DNA of 64,000 nucleotides from the NCBI RefSeq assembly GCF_038397715.1, contig NZ_CP151633.1, positions 3,038,001 to 3,102,000 on the forward strand. Reading direction: 5' to 3'. Shown piece by piece: positions 24,201 to 32,179 of this stretch. This stretch comes from Microbacterium sp. LWO14-1.2. GTDB taxonomy: Bacteria; Actinomycetota; Actinomycetes; Actinomycetales; Microbacteriaceae. Made by a program: the position numbers and the translations under genes. The first letter of the stretch is position 1, and every line of letters starts with the position of its first letter. The notes under the pieces are model-generated. The model ran no database searches. It saw only the letters and a program-made list of their open reading frames with translations, and was not told where the DNA came from.

Positions 24201-25158
24201 CGGTGCCGGTGTCGATGACGTAACGGATGCCGGGGACCGTGAGGCTCGTCTCCGCGACGTTGGTCGCGAGCACAACGCGTCGCCTGACCCCGGCCACACG
24301 GCTCCGCTCGAACACGCGGTGCTGCTCGGCGGCCGACAGCCGCCCGTAGAGCGGGAGCACCTCGGTCGGCGACCGGTCGTTCGCGTAGGCGCCGCGCACC
24401 GCGTCGGCAGCGTCGCGGATCTCGGCCTCACCGGGGAGGAAGACGAGCACATCGCCCGGCGCCTCCCGGTCGAGCTCGCGCAGGGCGGCGACGATCGCCG
24501 AGACCTCGTCGACCTCCTGCGCCTCGCGGCCGGTCTCGTCGCCCGCCTCGTCATCGGTCTGAGAGCGGTAGCGGATCTCCACCGGGTAGGTGCGCCCGGA
24601 GACCTCGATGATCGGGGCCGGCGTGCCGTCGGCCGCCGCGAAGTGCCGTGCGAAGCTCTCGGGGTCGATGGTCGCCGAGGTGATGACGACCTTGAGGTCG
24701 GGGCGCTCGGGCAGCAGCCGCGCGAGATAGCCGAGCAGGAAGTCGACGTTGAGAGACCGCTCGTGCGCCTCGTCGATGATGATCGTGTCGTATCGCCGCA
24801 GCAGTCGGTCGCGATTGATCTCGTTGAGGAGGATGCCGTCGGTCATGAGCGCGATACGTGTCTCGTCCGACACCTGGTCGGTGAACCGCACCTTGTACCC
24901 GACGAGACCACCGAGCTCGACGTGCATCTCCTCGGCGACGCGCTCCGCGATCGTGCGCGCGGCGAGGCGTCGCGGCTGCGTGTGCGCGATCCGCTCGCGG
25001 CCGAGCTCCAGGCAGATCTTCGGCAGCTGCGTCGTCTTCCCCGAGCCGGTGGCGCCGGCCACGATCACGACCTGATGATCGCGGATCGCGTCGGCGATCT
25101 CGCCCCGGGCAGCGCTGACGGGCAGCTCGGCAGGGTACGAGATCACGGGGGAGGACAT
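21223..25158 (-). CDS. hrpA: ATP-dependent RNA helicase HrpA
   Basis: A 1311-residue DEAH-box helicase, the usual size for HrpA. Motif I GATGSGKTTQ is near residue 34, motif II DEAH in IIIDEAHERSLN, motif III SAT in ITSATIDPESF, and motif VI QRSGRAGR. A ratchet/HA2 and OB-fold region follows, then the long DUF3418 C-terminal domain (from about residue 690). It acts on mRNA or ribosome-associated RNA; E. coli HrpA rescues stalled ribosomes. ATG 25158 is chosen for the following SSPVISYPAELPVS. TACGAT lies 8 nt upstream. The stop codon lies in the last degenerate repeat unit. Confidence 0.96.
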   Translation of the reverse strand: MSSPVISYPAELPVSAARGEIADAIRDHQVVIVAGATGSGKTTQLPKICLELGRERIAHTQPRRLAARTIAERVAEEMHVELGGLVGYKVRFTDQVSDETRIALMTDGILLNEINRDRLLRRYDTIIIDEAHERSLNVDFLLGYLARLLPERPDLKVVITSATIDPESFARHFAAADGTPAPIIEVSGRTYPVEIRYRSQTDDEAGDETGREAQEVDEVSAIVAALRELDREAPGDVLVFLPGEAEIRDAADAVRGAYANDRSPTEVLPLYGRLSAAEQHRVFERSRVAGVRRRVVLATNVAETSLTVPGIRYVIDTGTARISRYSARSKVQRLPIEAISQASANQRSGRAGRTSDGIAIRLYSEEDFERRPEFTEPEILRTSLASVILQMLSLGFGDITAFPFLTPPDSRGVKAAFDLLTELGAVDIARDEPRLTRIGRDIARIPIDPRFARMLIEAGRAASGSSDAVVRDVLAIVAGMSIQDVRERPSQDAPQSLRDEADRMHARFADPTSDFLSILNLWNHLREQQRELGSSAFRRLCRAEHLNYVRVREWFDVHRQLRTLVRTKEAQPGTGDPDAIHRALLSGLLSQIGILDERSTAGRGQSKTPPKDARRRQAEYRGARGIRFSIFPGSALRKKSPQAVMAAEIVETSRTYARTVAAIDPAWAEALAGDLAKRQVTEPHWSKDAGAAVAYEKVTLFGVEIIPRRRVQFARIDRAGSRELFLRHALVEGEWDPGRIDKRVSAFWRSNAELRKRLEKLEERERRRDILAGDEAVFRFYDERIPADVFDVRSFEKWWREALTSTPKLLVMREGDLVDDDSRADRSEFPTRWTQGDQVLGLAYRFEPGAADDGVSVVIPLPLLAQIEDRGFDWQVPGLRAELVTGLLRALPKAIRRHVVPAADWAEKFGAELAGEGPESHAGLPPRGLKEALARLIQPLANQLVSAADFEDERVPAHLRMNFRAVDERGRVVGSDRDLRVLQQTLSDRARSSVARSIAAPPRRPGPGSGPQPAAAPASIEQDGLIAWSFGDLPEVLDTRVAGGVVRGYPAIVDRGKSVAVRVEATADAATAATRAGVRRLVLLGVPSPSSYVQEHLTSAEKLALAASPYPSAAALIEDCRAAVVQRLVDAATGAAHGVIRTEAEFTRVRDLVSAALVDELFACVSLVSRILTKAREVERGIKSQNSLALLGPLNDIRTQLSGLLHPGFVSATGVDRLAHYPRYLDGMLDRLKTLGSEPGKDRTRMSEYERMAKAFEDAGGTIPPAPDAPAALVETRWLLEEYRVSVFAQRLGTAQPVSPQRIMKALAAGR

Positions 25159-25166
25159 AGCCCTCC

Positions 25167-25172
25167 ATCGTA
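25167..25172 (-). promoter_or_regulatory. -10 box of hrpA
   Basis: TACGAT on the minus strand, 8 nt before ATG 25158. Confidence 0.45.
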
Positions 25173-25231
25173 TGACGATATGCGGGTGGGCTCGCCCGCA
25201 CGGCACACGGCCGGGTGACGGGTGCGCGACT

Positions 25232-25237
25232 TACGAT
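25232..25237 (+). promoter_or_regulatory. -10 box, leaderless, membrane protein gene
   Basis: TACGAT, 6 nt before GTG 25244; divergent from the identical hrpA box. Confidence 0.55.
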
Positions 25238-25243
25238 TCATGC

Positions 25244-26455
25244 GTGACCACCTCGCCTCCTCTCGGAACTGCAGCCGGGCCGACGACGCTGCCCGTGACG
25301 CACTGGTTCCGCACGTTCGGGCGTCCTCCCCGCATCCTCGGTCTCGATGTGGCCCGCGCTCTCGCCATCCTCGGAATGGCCGGCGCGCACATCGGCGAGA
25401 CGTCGGCGTTCGACCCGCTCGATCCCTCGACGTGGCTCGATCTCGTGCACGGTCGCTCGTCCATCCTCTTCGCGGTGCTCGCAGGCGTGTCCATCGCGCT
25501 CATGACGGGGCGCCGCGACCTCCCCGATCCCGAGCGCATGCCCGGCATCCGCCTGCAACTGGTCGGGCGAGGCGCGGTGATCTTCCTCATCGGGCTCGCC
25601 CTGGAGCTGCTCAACACTCCCATCGCGGTGATCCTCACGCTCTACGGTCTCCTCTACGTGGCCGTCATCCCGTTCCTGCGCTGGCGGCCGCGGACGCTGC
25701 TCATCGCCGCGGGCGTGCTCGCGCTCGCCGGACCGGCTGTCCTCGCCCTCATCGCCATCCTCGCGATGTACCCGTACGGTGCCGGGATCGGCCTGGTTTT
25801 GTACGGCTCCTACCCGATCACGGTCTGGCTGGCCTTCGTCTTCGCCGGGATGGCGCTCGGGCGACTCGGGATCGAGCGGATCCACACGGCTGCGGTGGCT
25901 CTGGGAGCCGGCGTCGGCCTCATGGTCGTCGGCTACGGACTCGGCCTCGTCGGAGCCGTCTCGGGCATCACGTCCTGGGCTCCGGGGGAGGGATCGATGG
26001 CGGGCTCAGCCGCGGGGTGGCAGACCTACCCCGAGGCGGTGGCCGCCGCCGATCCTCTCGCAGCGGTCCTGTCGGCGGTCTTCGGTGTGGACCCGCACTC
26101 CGGGGGAACCGCCGAGATCCTGGGTTCCGGAGGCTTCGCCGTCACGGTGATCGCGCTGTGCATCCTGCTCAGCCGTCCGCTCCGCTGGGTCCTCCTCCCG
26201 TTCGGCGCGCTCGGGTCCATGCCGCTGTCGGCATACACCGCGCATGTGGTCTCCGTGGCACTGATCGGAGGCCCCGGCGGGTTCTTCACCGACAACCTGT
26301 TCTGGGCGGGGACCGCGGTCGCGCTGCTGCTGGTGACCACCCTCTGGTCGGTGTTCGTCGGCCGTGGCCCGCTCGAACGTCTGGTCGGTCGGGCGGCCGT
26401 CGCGATGGCGTCTCCGCCCCGTCGGAAGACCGAACAGGGCGCGCCCGTCGTGTGA
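25244..26455 (+). CDS. Membrane protein, heparan-alpha-glucosaminide acetyltransferase/DUF418-like
   Basis: A 403-residue polytopic membrane protein with about ten helices. The start of the fold, RILGLDVARALAILGMAGAH, matches the HGSNAT catalytic domain/DUF418 superfamily of membrane acyl-transfer proteins, and the conserved histidine (H in MAGAHIGE) is present. LSAYTAHVV near the C-terminus matches the DUF418 end motif. The substrate is unknown. GTG 25244 is chosen because the -10 box TACGAT lies 6 nt upstream. Confidence 0.85.
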   Translation: MTTSPPLGTAAGPTTLPVTHWFRTFGRPPRILGLDVARALAILGMAGAHIGETSAFDPLDPSTWLDLVHGRSSILFAVLAGVSIALMTGRRDLPDPERMPGIRLQLVGRGAVIFLIGLALELLNTPIAVILTLYGLLYVAVIPFLRWRPRTLLIAAGVLALAGPAVLALIAILAMYPYGAGIGLVLYGSYPITVWLAFVFAGMALGRLGIERIHTAAVALGAGVGLMVVGYGLGLVGAVSGITSWAPGEGSMAGSAAGWQTYPEAVAAADPLAAVLSAVFGVDPHSGGTAEILGSGGFAVTVIALCILLSRPLRWVLLPFGALGSMPLSAYTAHVVSVALIGGPGGFFTDNLFWAGTAVALLLVTTLWSVFVGRGPLERLVGRAAVAMASPPRRKTEQGAPVV

Positions 26456-26509
26456 TGACGGCTCATGTCGTTGTGTGTCGCTCGTCGCGACAGCGGCCTC
26501 GCTCGTGAG

Positions 26510-26515
26510 TAGCGT
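26510..26515 (+). promoter_or_regulatory. -10 box, leaderless, FMN reductase gene
   Basis: TAGCGT, 7 nt before ATG 26523. Confidence 0.55.
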
Positions 26516-26522
26516 CGTCGGC

Positions 26523-27095
26523 ATGACAGCCCCCTACCGTGTCGTCGCCGTGTCCGGCTCCCTGCACGAGCCGAGCAAGACCACGGCTCTCGTGCGTGCG
26601 ATCGCCGAGGCCGTCGCCGAGCGCGCCGAGGTCGAGGTCGAGCTCATCGAGCTCACCGCGATCGGGCCGTCGCTCGCGGGAGCGCTGCGTCGCGACCAGC
26701 TCCCGGCCGAGGTCGAGGAGAAGCTGCAGGCCATCGAGGCGTCCGACCTGCTGATCGTCGGCAGCCCTGTCTACCGGGCGTCGTTCACGGGACTCTTCAA
26801 GCACCTGTTCGACTTCGTCGGTCAGTACGAGCTCGTCGGCAAGCCCGTCCTGCTGGCCGCCACCGGCGGAGGCGAGCGGCACGCGCTCATCATCGAGCAC
26901 CAGCTGCGTCCGCTGTTCGCGTTCTTCCAGGCGCTCACCCTGCCGCTCGGCGTCTACGCGAGCGACACCGACTTCGACGGCTACACGATCGCCTCGGACG
27001 TGCTCCGCTCGCGCATCGATCTCGCTGCCGACCGTGCGCTGCCCCTGGTCGGGTACGCGGCCTCCCGCCCCGCGGAGACGCTGCTCGTCTCCTGA
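26523..27095 (+). CDS. FMN reductase, MsuE-like
   Basis: A 190-residue NAD(P)H-dependent FMN reductase. VVAVSGSLHEPSKTTALV is the flavin phosphate loop, and LLIVGSPVYRASFTGLFKHLFDFV and LLAATGGGERHALIIEHQLRPLFAFF are the diagnostic MsuE/SsuE-type segments. It would supply FMNH2 to two-component monooxygenases such as those at 10656 and 17337, which lack a linked reductase gene (inference). It is leaderless and stands alone. Confidence 0.92.
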   Translation: MTAPYRVVAVSGSLHEPSKTTALVRAIAEAVAERAEVEVELIELTAIGPSLAGALRRDQLPAEVEEKLQAIEASDLLIVGSPVYRASFTGLFKHLFDFVGQYELVGKPVLLAATGGGERHALIIEHQLRPLFAFFQALTLPLGVYASDTDFDGYTIASDVLRSRIDLAADRALPLVGYAASRPAETLLVS

Positions 27096-27162
27096 GCGGA
27101 CCCCACCGGCGGAGCGGACCCACCGGCAGGCCCCGCCCGGCGCCCCGACGCCGTGCAGCGCG

Positions 27163-27168
27163 TAGCGT
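27163..27168 (+). promoter_or_regulatory. -10 box, leaderless, YyaL/DsbH gene
   Basis: TAGCGT, 6 nt before ATG 27175. Confidence 0.55.
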
Positions 27169-27174
27169 GGGTGC

Positions 27175-28992
27175 ATGACGAACCGGCTCGCCGACACGCT
27201 CAGCCCGTACCTCCGCGCGCACGCCGACAATCCCGTCGACTGGTACCCGTGGGGCGACGAGGCGTTCGCCGAGGCCGAGCGGCGCGACGTGCCGCTGCTG
27301 ATCTCGATCGGCTACTCCACCTGTCACTGGTGCCACGTGATGGCGCGGGAGTCCTTCGCCGATCCGGCGATCGCCGCGCTCATCGACGAGGGTTTCGTCG
27401 CGGTCAAGGTCGACCGCGAGGAGCACCCGGAGGTCGACGCGGCATACATGGCCGCCGCTTCGGCGTTCACCCAGAACCTCGGGTGGCCGCTCACCGTCTT
27501 CACGACGCCGCGCGGACGCACGTTCTACGCGGGCACGTACTGGCCGCCGCTCGCACGAGGGCCGATGCCGGCCTTCCGCGACGTGCTCGCCGCCGTGCGG
27601 GAGGCGTGGACCGAGCGTCGGGAGCAGGCGGAGGAGTCGGCGGATGCGGTGACCGAGGCGCTGCGGCAGGCCGCGGCATCCACTCCCTCCGACCTGCCGG
27701 ACGCCGCGGCGATCGCGGCGGCCGCCCGCGCGATCGCCGCCCGCGAGGACTCCGTGCACGGCGGATTCGGCGGGGCGCCGAAGTTCCCCGTGGCCACGAC
27801 GCTGTCGTTCCTGCAGGCGCCTCTCGTCGAACGCGAGGCGCCGGATGCCGCGGCGGCCGCCGCCCGCGCGCTCGCCGCGATGACGGCATCCGACCTCCAC
27901 GACGACGACGGCGGCTTCTTCCGCTACGCGACGCAGCGCGACTGGTCGGTGCCGCACTACGAGCGGATGCTGACCGACAACGCGCAGCTGCTCGACATCG
28001 CGCTCGCGGCGCGCGACGAGGCCACCGCTCGCGGCGTCGCGGCGTTCCTGCTGACGACACTGCGTCGTGAGGGCGGCGGCTTCGGCGCGGCCCAGGACTC
28101 GGAGTCGTGGATCGACGGCGTGCGCGACGAGGGCGGGTTCTACCTCCGTCCGATGGAGCAGCGCCGTGGACTCGAGCCGCCCGCGGTCGACGGCAAGGTC
28201 ATCACCGGGTGGAACGGGCTCGCGATCGCCGCGCTCGCCCGCGCCGGGGCCGCCCTGAGCGAACCGGGCTGGATCGCGGCGGCCGCCGCGGCCGCCGACC
28301 AGGTGCTGCACGTCAACCGCGACCCTCGGGGTCTGCTCGTGCGCGCCTCGCTCGACGGGTCCGCATCACCCGCCGCAGCGACCACGGCCGATGTCGCGCT
28401 GCTCGCCGACGGCCTGCTCGCCCTCGCCGTCGCCACGGGCGAGGCGCGCTGGGCCGTCGAGGCTCGCAGCCTGCTCGACCTCGCCGTGGCCGGCCTCGAG
28501 GGCGACCCGCTGCTCGCGGCGCGCGGCATCGCGGCGGCGCCGGACCAGACCGACGGCGACCTGCCCTCGGCATCGGCCGCCCTCGCCCATGCCGGCCTCA
28601 CCGCGTGGCGGCTGGGAGCGGGTGACCGCTACCGCGCTGTCGCGGAGGAGGCCGTCCGCGCGCATGCCGCAGCGGCCGTCGGCCAGCCGTTCGCGCACGG
28701 CAGTCTGCTGCGCGTCGCCGCCGATCTGCTCGACGGACCGCGCCAGATCGTCGTCGTGACGGACGAACCGGACGGCGCTCTGGCGGCTGCCGCGCGCGGC
28801 GCCGAGGCCGATGTCGTGGCGATCGTCAGCCCGGCGCAGGCCAGGGCGTTCGCGGACGCCGGATTCGAGCTGTTCGAGGGCAAGGCCGACGCCTCCGGCA
28901 GCGCCGACGCCGCCGGCCTGGCGTTCGACTGCCGATCGTTCGTGTGCCGCCTGCCGGTCAGCGATCCCGCCGAGCTGCCGCGGGAGCGCTGA
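27175..28992 (+). CDS. Thioredoxin-domain YyaL/SPATA20-like protein
   Basis: A 605-residue protein of the DUF255/YyaL family: an N-terminal thioredoxin-like domain with [14 protein letters not shown] (CxxC) and [12 protein letters not shown], then an (alpha/alpha)6 six-hairpin-like catalytic region ([38 protein letters not shown]). It is related to SPATA20 and N-acylglucosamine-epimerase folds. The role is unclear, perhaps redox control or sugar epimerisation. No signal peptide is seen. It ends 2 nt from the convergent mannosyltransferase gene. Confidence 0.92.
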   Translation: MTNRLADTLSPYLRAHADNPVDWYPWGDEAFAEAERRDVPLLISIGYSTCHWCHVMARESFADPAIAALIDEGFVAVKVDREEHPEVDAAYMAAASAFTQNLGWPLTVFTTPRGRTFYAGTYWPPLARGPMPAFRDVLAAVREAWTERREQAEESADAVTEALRQAAASTPSDLPDAAAIAAAARAIAAREDSVHGGFGGAPKFPVATTLSFLQAPLVEREAPDAAAAAARALAAMTASDLHDDDGGFFRYATQRDWSVPHYERMLTDNAQLLDIALAARDEATARGVAAFLLTTLRREGGGFGAAQDSESWIDGVRDEGGFYLRPMEQRRGLEPPAVDGKVITGWNGLAIAALARAGAALSEPGWIAAAAAAADQVLHVNRDPRGLLVRASLDGSASPAAATTADVALLADGLLALAVATGEARWAVEARSLLDLAVAGLEGDPLLAARGIAAAPDQTDGDLPSASAALAHAGLTAWRLGAGDRYRAVAEEAVRAHAAAAVGQPFAHGSLLRVAADLLDGPRQIVVVTDEPDGALAAAARGAEADVVAIVSPAQARAFADAGFELFEGKADASGSADAAGLAFDCRSFVCRLPVSDPAELPRER

Positions 28993-28994
28993 AC

Positions 28995-30551
28995 TCAGAT
29001 CCAGCCGGGCAGCCAGTTGTGCAGCAGCCAGAACTCGTACGGCACGCTCACGCCCGTCCACACCGGGTAGTAGAACGCCGAGACGAGCACGACGACGCCC
29101 AGGAAGATCAGCACGGTGCGCTCGCCGGACTGCCGTCTGCGCAGCGGATCCTCCCGGCGCCCGGCGATCTGTCGCAGCACGACGGCGAGGGCGATGACGA
29201 GGAAGGGCGCCATGGCGACCGTGTAGAACTGGAAGATCGTGCGCTCGGGGAACATCAGCCACGGCACGTACGTCGCGGCGAGTCCGACGAGAGGGAACGT
29301 GAGCGCGGGCCCGCCGACCGGACGCCGCGTGATCCACGCCCGGACGAGGCGGTAGAGCAGGTAGACAGCGGCGGCGACGCTCGCGTACCAGATCAGCGGG
29401 TTGGGGATCGTCGAGATCACCGCGATGCAGTGGTCCACCCCGCACGGGGCGGGGTCGCTGCCCACCCACACCGCTGTCGGGCGCAGCAGGAACGGCCACT
29501 CCCACGCGGGGCTCGCGTACGGGTGTCCGCGGGTGAGGCCGACGTGAAAGTCGAGGATCGCCTTGTGATAGTTCCAGAGAGCGATCAGCGGGTTCGGGTC
29601 GCTCTGCCTGGCGTAGCCGCCGGCCGTGACGAGCCATCCGGTCCAGCTGACGAGGTACGTCACGGCGGCGGGCACGACGAGCAGTACGAACGAGACGGGA
29701 CCCTGCGTGAACGCGGCGGCCGTCGGCCACAGCACGACGCCGGCGCGACGGCGGGCGAGCGCGTCGGTGACGACGACGTACAGCCCGAAGGCCGCGAGCG
29801 CGTAGAGGCCCGACCACTTGACGGCGCAGGCCGCGCCCAGCGCCACCCCGGCGGCGACGAGCCAGGGCCGACGCCACAGCACGCGCCCCCACATCGGGTC
29901 GGGGCCGTCGGGATCGGGGCGCTCGAGGATCGGGATCGTGCGGTCGCGGTCGTACAGGATGAACAGCGCGCCGAGCAGGAGGAAGAACGTGAGCGGGCCG
30001 TCGAGCAGCGCGGTGCGGCTCATGACGATGCTGAGTCCGTCGATGGCGAGCAGCGTGCCGGCGACGGTGCCGACGACGATGGATCCCGTCAGGCGCCGAG
30101 CGACGAGGTAGACGAGCAGCACGGTCGCGGTGCCGAGCAGCGCGGTGGCGAGACGCCACCCGACCGTGTTGTCAGGGCCCCCGAGCGCCATCCCGAGAGC
30201 GATCAGCCACTTGCCGAGCGGCGGGTGCACGACGAAGGACCCGGCGTCGGACAGGGGCAGCTCCTGCAGCGTGATGAACGCCTCGTTCGCGTTCTCGCCC
30301 CAGGTGCCCTCGTAGCCCAGCAGCCACAGCGACCAGGCGTCCTTGACGTAGTACGTCTCGTCGAACGCCAGCTGATGAGGATGCCCGAGGTTGATCAGAC
30401 GCAGCACCGCGGCCAGCGCCGTGACCACGAGCGGGGCGAACCAGCGCAGCATCCGTCCCCAGTCGGGATCGAGCAGGATGCGGTCGCGCAGCCGTCCGTA
30501 GCGCGTCAGCCGGTCCTCGGGGGGAGGCAGCAGAGGGACGGGCTCGATCAC
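28995..30551 (-). CDS. pmt: Protein O-mannosyltransferase (PMT family)
   Basis: A 518-residue polytopic GT-C glycosyltransferase that transfers mannose from polyprenyl-phosphate-mannose to exported proteins. The catalytic FDETYYVKDAWS (Asp-Glu) is near residue 64, VVHPPLGKWLI and SRTALLDGP are PMT loops, and the C-terminal PMT_4TMC part carries PWLMFPERTIFQFY. About 10-11 membrane helices are visible. GTG 30551 is leaderless. Divergent pmt and rsmI genes are a known actinobacterial arrangement (Rv1002c/Rv1003 in M. tuberculosis). Confidence 0.95.
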   Translation of the reverse strand: MIEPVPLLPPPEDRLTRYGRLRDRILLDPDWGRMLRWFAPLVVTALAAVLRLINLGHPHQLAFDETYYVKDAWSLWLLGYEGTWGENANEAFITLQELPLSDAGSFVVHPPLGKWLIALGMALGGPDNTVGWRLATALLGTATVLLVYLVARRLTGSIVVGTVAGTLLAIDGLSIVMSRTALLDGPLTFFLLLGALFILYDRDRTIPILERPDPDGPDPMWGRVLWRRPWLVAAGVALGAACAVKWSGLYALAAFGLYVVVTDALARRRAGVVLWPTAAAFTQGPVSFVLLVVPAAVTYLVSWTGWLVTAGGYARQSDPNPLIALWNYHKAILDFHVGLTRGHPYASPAWEWPFLLRPTAVWVGSDPAPCGVDHCIAVISTIPNPLIWYASVAAAVYLLYRLVRAWITRRPVGGPALTFPLVGLAATYVPWLMFPERTIFQFYTVAMAPFLVIALAVVLRQIAGRREDPLRRRQSGERTVLIFLGVVVLVSAFYYPVWTGVSVPYEFWLLHNWLPGWI

Positions 30552-30557
30552 CGCTCC

Positions 30558-30563
30558 AGCCTA
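30558..30563 (-). promoter_or_regulatory. -10 box, leaderless, pmt
   Basis: TAGGCT on the minus strand, 6 nt before GTG 30551; mirror image of the rsmI box. Confidence 0.6.
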
Positions 30564-30587
30564 GACAACCGGGTCCGCCGCCGCGTC

Positions 30588-30593
30588 TAGGCT
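30588..30593 (+). promoter_or_regulatory. -10 box, leaderless, rsmI
   Basis: TAGGCT, 6 nt before GTG 30600, within the 48-bp divergent intergenic region. Confidence 0.6.
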
Positions 30594-30599
30594 GGGCGG

Positions 30600-31421
30600 G
30601 TGATCATCCTCGCTGCGACGCCGATCGGAAACCTCGGGGATGCCTCCCGCCGCCTCGTCGAGGTGCTGGAGAACGCGGAGGTCGTGGTGGCGGAGGACAC
30701 CCGCACGACCGGGCGTCTGCTGCAGGCGCTGGGCATCGCCAACCGGCCGCGACTGATCGCCCTGCACGACCACAACGAGAAGCAGAAGTCCGCCGAGCTC
30801 GCCGTCCTCGCCCAGGAGCACGACGTCGTCGTCGTGAGCGATGCGGGGATGCCGGCGATCAGCGACCCCGGTTACGGCCTGGTCGCCGAGGCGGTCGCGC
30901 AGGGCGTGACGGTGACGGCCATCCCCGGCCCCAGTGCTGTGCTCATGGCGCTGGCGATCTCGGGGCTGCCGACGGACCGGTTCACGTTCGAGGGCTTCCT
31001 GCCGCGCAAGCCGGGGGAGCGGCGCTCGACGCTCACAGCGCTCGCCGCCGAGCCGCGGACCATGGTGTTCTTCGAGTCTCCGTCGCGCCTGGCGTCGACG
31101 CTGACCGACATGGGTGCAGCCTTCGGCGCCGACCGCCGCATCGCGGTGTGCCGGGAGCTCACGAAGCTGTACGAGGAGGTGCGCCGCGGCACGGCGTCCG
31201 AGCTCGCGGCGTGGGCGGCTGCGGGCGTGAAGGGCGAGATCGTGGTCGTGGTCGAGGGGGCGCCGCGGCGGACCGTCTCCGCCGACGACGCTCTGGGGCA
31301 GGTGCAGGAGCTCGTGGCCTCCGGCATCCGTCTCAAAGACGCCTGCGCCGAGGTCGCCGCGGCGACAGGCCTGTCGTCTCGTGATCTCTACCAGTCCGCG
31401 CTCGCCGCGCGACGCCCGTGA
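30600..31421 (+). CDS. rsmI: 16S rRNA (cytidine(1402)-2'-O)-methyltransferase
   Basis: A 273-residue SAM-dependent tetrapyrrole-methylase-fold enzyme that 2'-O-methylates C1402 of 16S rRNA. ATPIGNLGDAS at the N-terminus, AEDTRTTGRLL, SDAGMPAISDPG and IPGPSAVLMAL are the RsmI signatures, and the C-terminal HTH-like region (GIRLKDACAEVAAATGLSSRDLY) is complete. GTG 30600 is leaderless. The next methyltransferase gene starts within its stop codon (GTGA). Confidence 0.97.
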   Translation: MIILAATPIGNLGDASRRLVEVLENAEVVVAEDTRTTGRLLQALGIANRPRLIALHDHNEKQKSAELAVLAQEHDVVVVSDAGMPAISDPGYGLVAEAVAQGVTVTAIPGPSAVLMALAISGLPTDRFTFEGFLPRKPGERRSTLTALAAEPRTMVFFESPSRLASTLTDMGAAFGADRRIAVCRELTKLYEEVRRGTASELAAWAAAGVKGEIVVVVEGAPRRTVSADDALGQVQELVASGIRLKDACAEVAAATGLSSRDLYQSALAARRP

Positions 31422-32113
31422 CGGAGAACGGCCCGGCCGCAGAATCGCGCTCTCGTCGCACGGATCCGCGGGAGAGATGCGACGGCGACGCGAATCTGCG
31501 ACGCGAGCGCGACGTCATCGCCGCAGCCTACGACGAGCGGGCCGCGGAGTACGAGGCGGTCGGAGGTCGGCTCTCCCAGATGGACCCCCGGGACGTCGCG
31601 ACGATCCGGGCGTGGCGCGACAGCACGGACGGCGCGCTGCGGGATGCCGGATGCGGACCCGGACACTGGACTGCGTTTCTCGCCGAAGGAGCACGGGATG
31701 TCCGGGGCATCGACCTCTCCCGGGAGTTCGTCGCCTCTGCGCGGCGGAGCCACCCCGGCATCCCCTTCGAGACCGGCTCCTTCCACGACCTGTCCGTCGA
31801 GGATGCGGCGCTCGGCGGCATCCTCGCCTGGTACTCGCTGATCCACACCCCGCCTGCGCAGGTGCCGGCCGTGCTGCGCGAGTTCGCCCGCGCACTCCGA
31901 CCCGGTGGCTCCCTGCTCGTCGGATTCTTCGACGGAGAGCCGGGGGAGTCGTTCGCGCACGCCGTGACGACCGCGTACTCCTGGTCGGCGGAGGCGCTCG
32001 GCATCCTGCTCGCCGGTGAGGGCTTCGAGGTCGTGGCGTCCGAAAGACGTGGACGCGCGCCGGGCGAGATGAGTGCACGTCCGCACGGATCGCTGATCGC
32101 CCGACGCTCCTGA
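31418..32113 (+). CDS. Class I SAM-dependent methyltransferase
   Basis: A 231-residue methyltransferase with motif I LRDAGCGPGHWTAFLA near residue 77, motif II VRGIDLS, and the post-motif LAWYSLIHTPP. The first 30 residues are basic and probably disordered. The substrate is unknown, and this type is often annotated as SAM methyltransferase of the UbiE group. GTG at 31418 overlaps the rsmI stop, so it is co-translated with rsmI; whether it also acts on RNA is only inference. Motif I has A instead of the usual V/L before GCGxG. Confidence 0.88.
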   Translation: MTENGPAAESRSRRTDPRERCDGDANLRRERDVIAAAYDERAAEYEAVGGRLSQMDPRDVATIRAWRDSTDGALRDAGCGPGHWTAFLAEGARDVRGIDLSREFVASARRSHPGIPFETGSFHDLSVEDAALGGILAWYSLIHTPPAQVPAVLREFARALRPGGSLLVGFFDGEPGESFAHAVTTAYSWSAEALGILLAGEGFEVVASERRGRAPGEMSARPHGSLIARRS

Positions 32114-32144
32114 CACCGGAGCGTTCGGCGGAGGCGGAGCGGGT

Positions 32145-32150
32145 TAGCCT
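32145..32150 (+). promoter_or_regulatory. -10 box of LacI-family gene
   Basis: TAGCCT; the transcript would carry AAGGAG (32169-32174), 5 nt before GTG 32180. Confidence 0.45.
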
Positions 32151-32179
32151 GGTGCTCACCCGAGCGAGAAGGAGCGAGC

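Noticed and set aside
20785..25218. Very long open frame opposite hrpA (about 1477 codons) and similar long antisense frames at 9540-12068, 11858-13954 and 41686-45366
   Set aside because: High GC makes stop-free shadows on the opposite strand. The translations are low-complexity Arg/Asp/Val/Leu strings with no domain, while the other strand gives complete known proteins.
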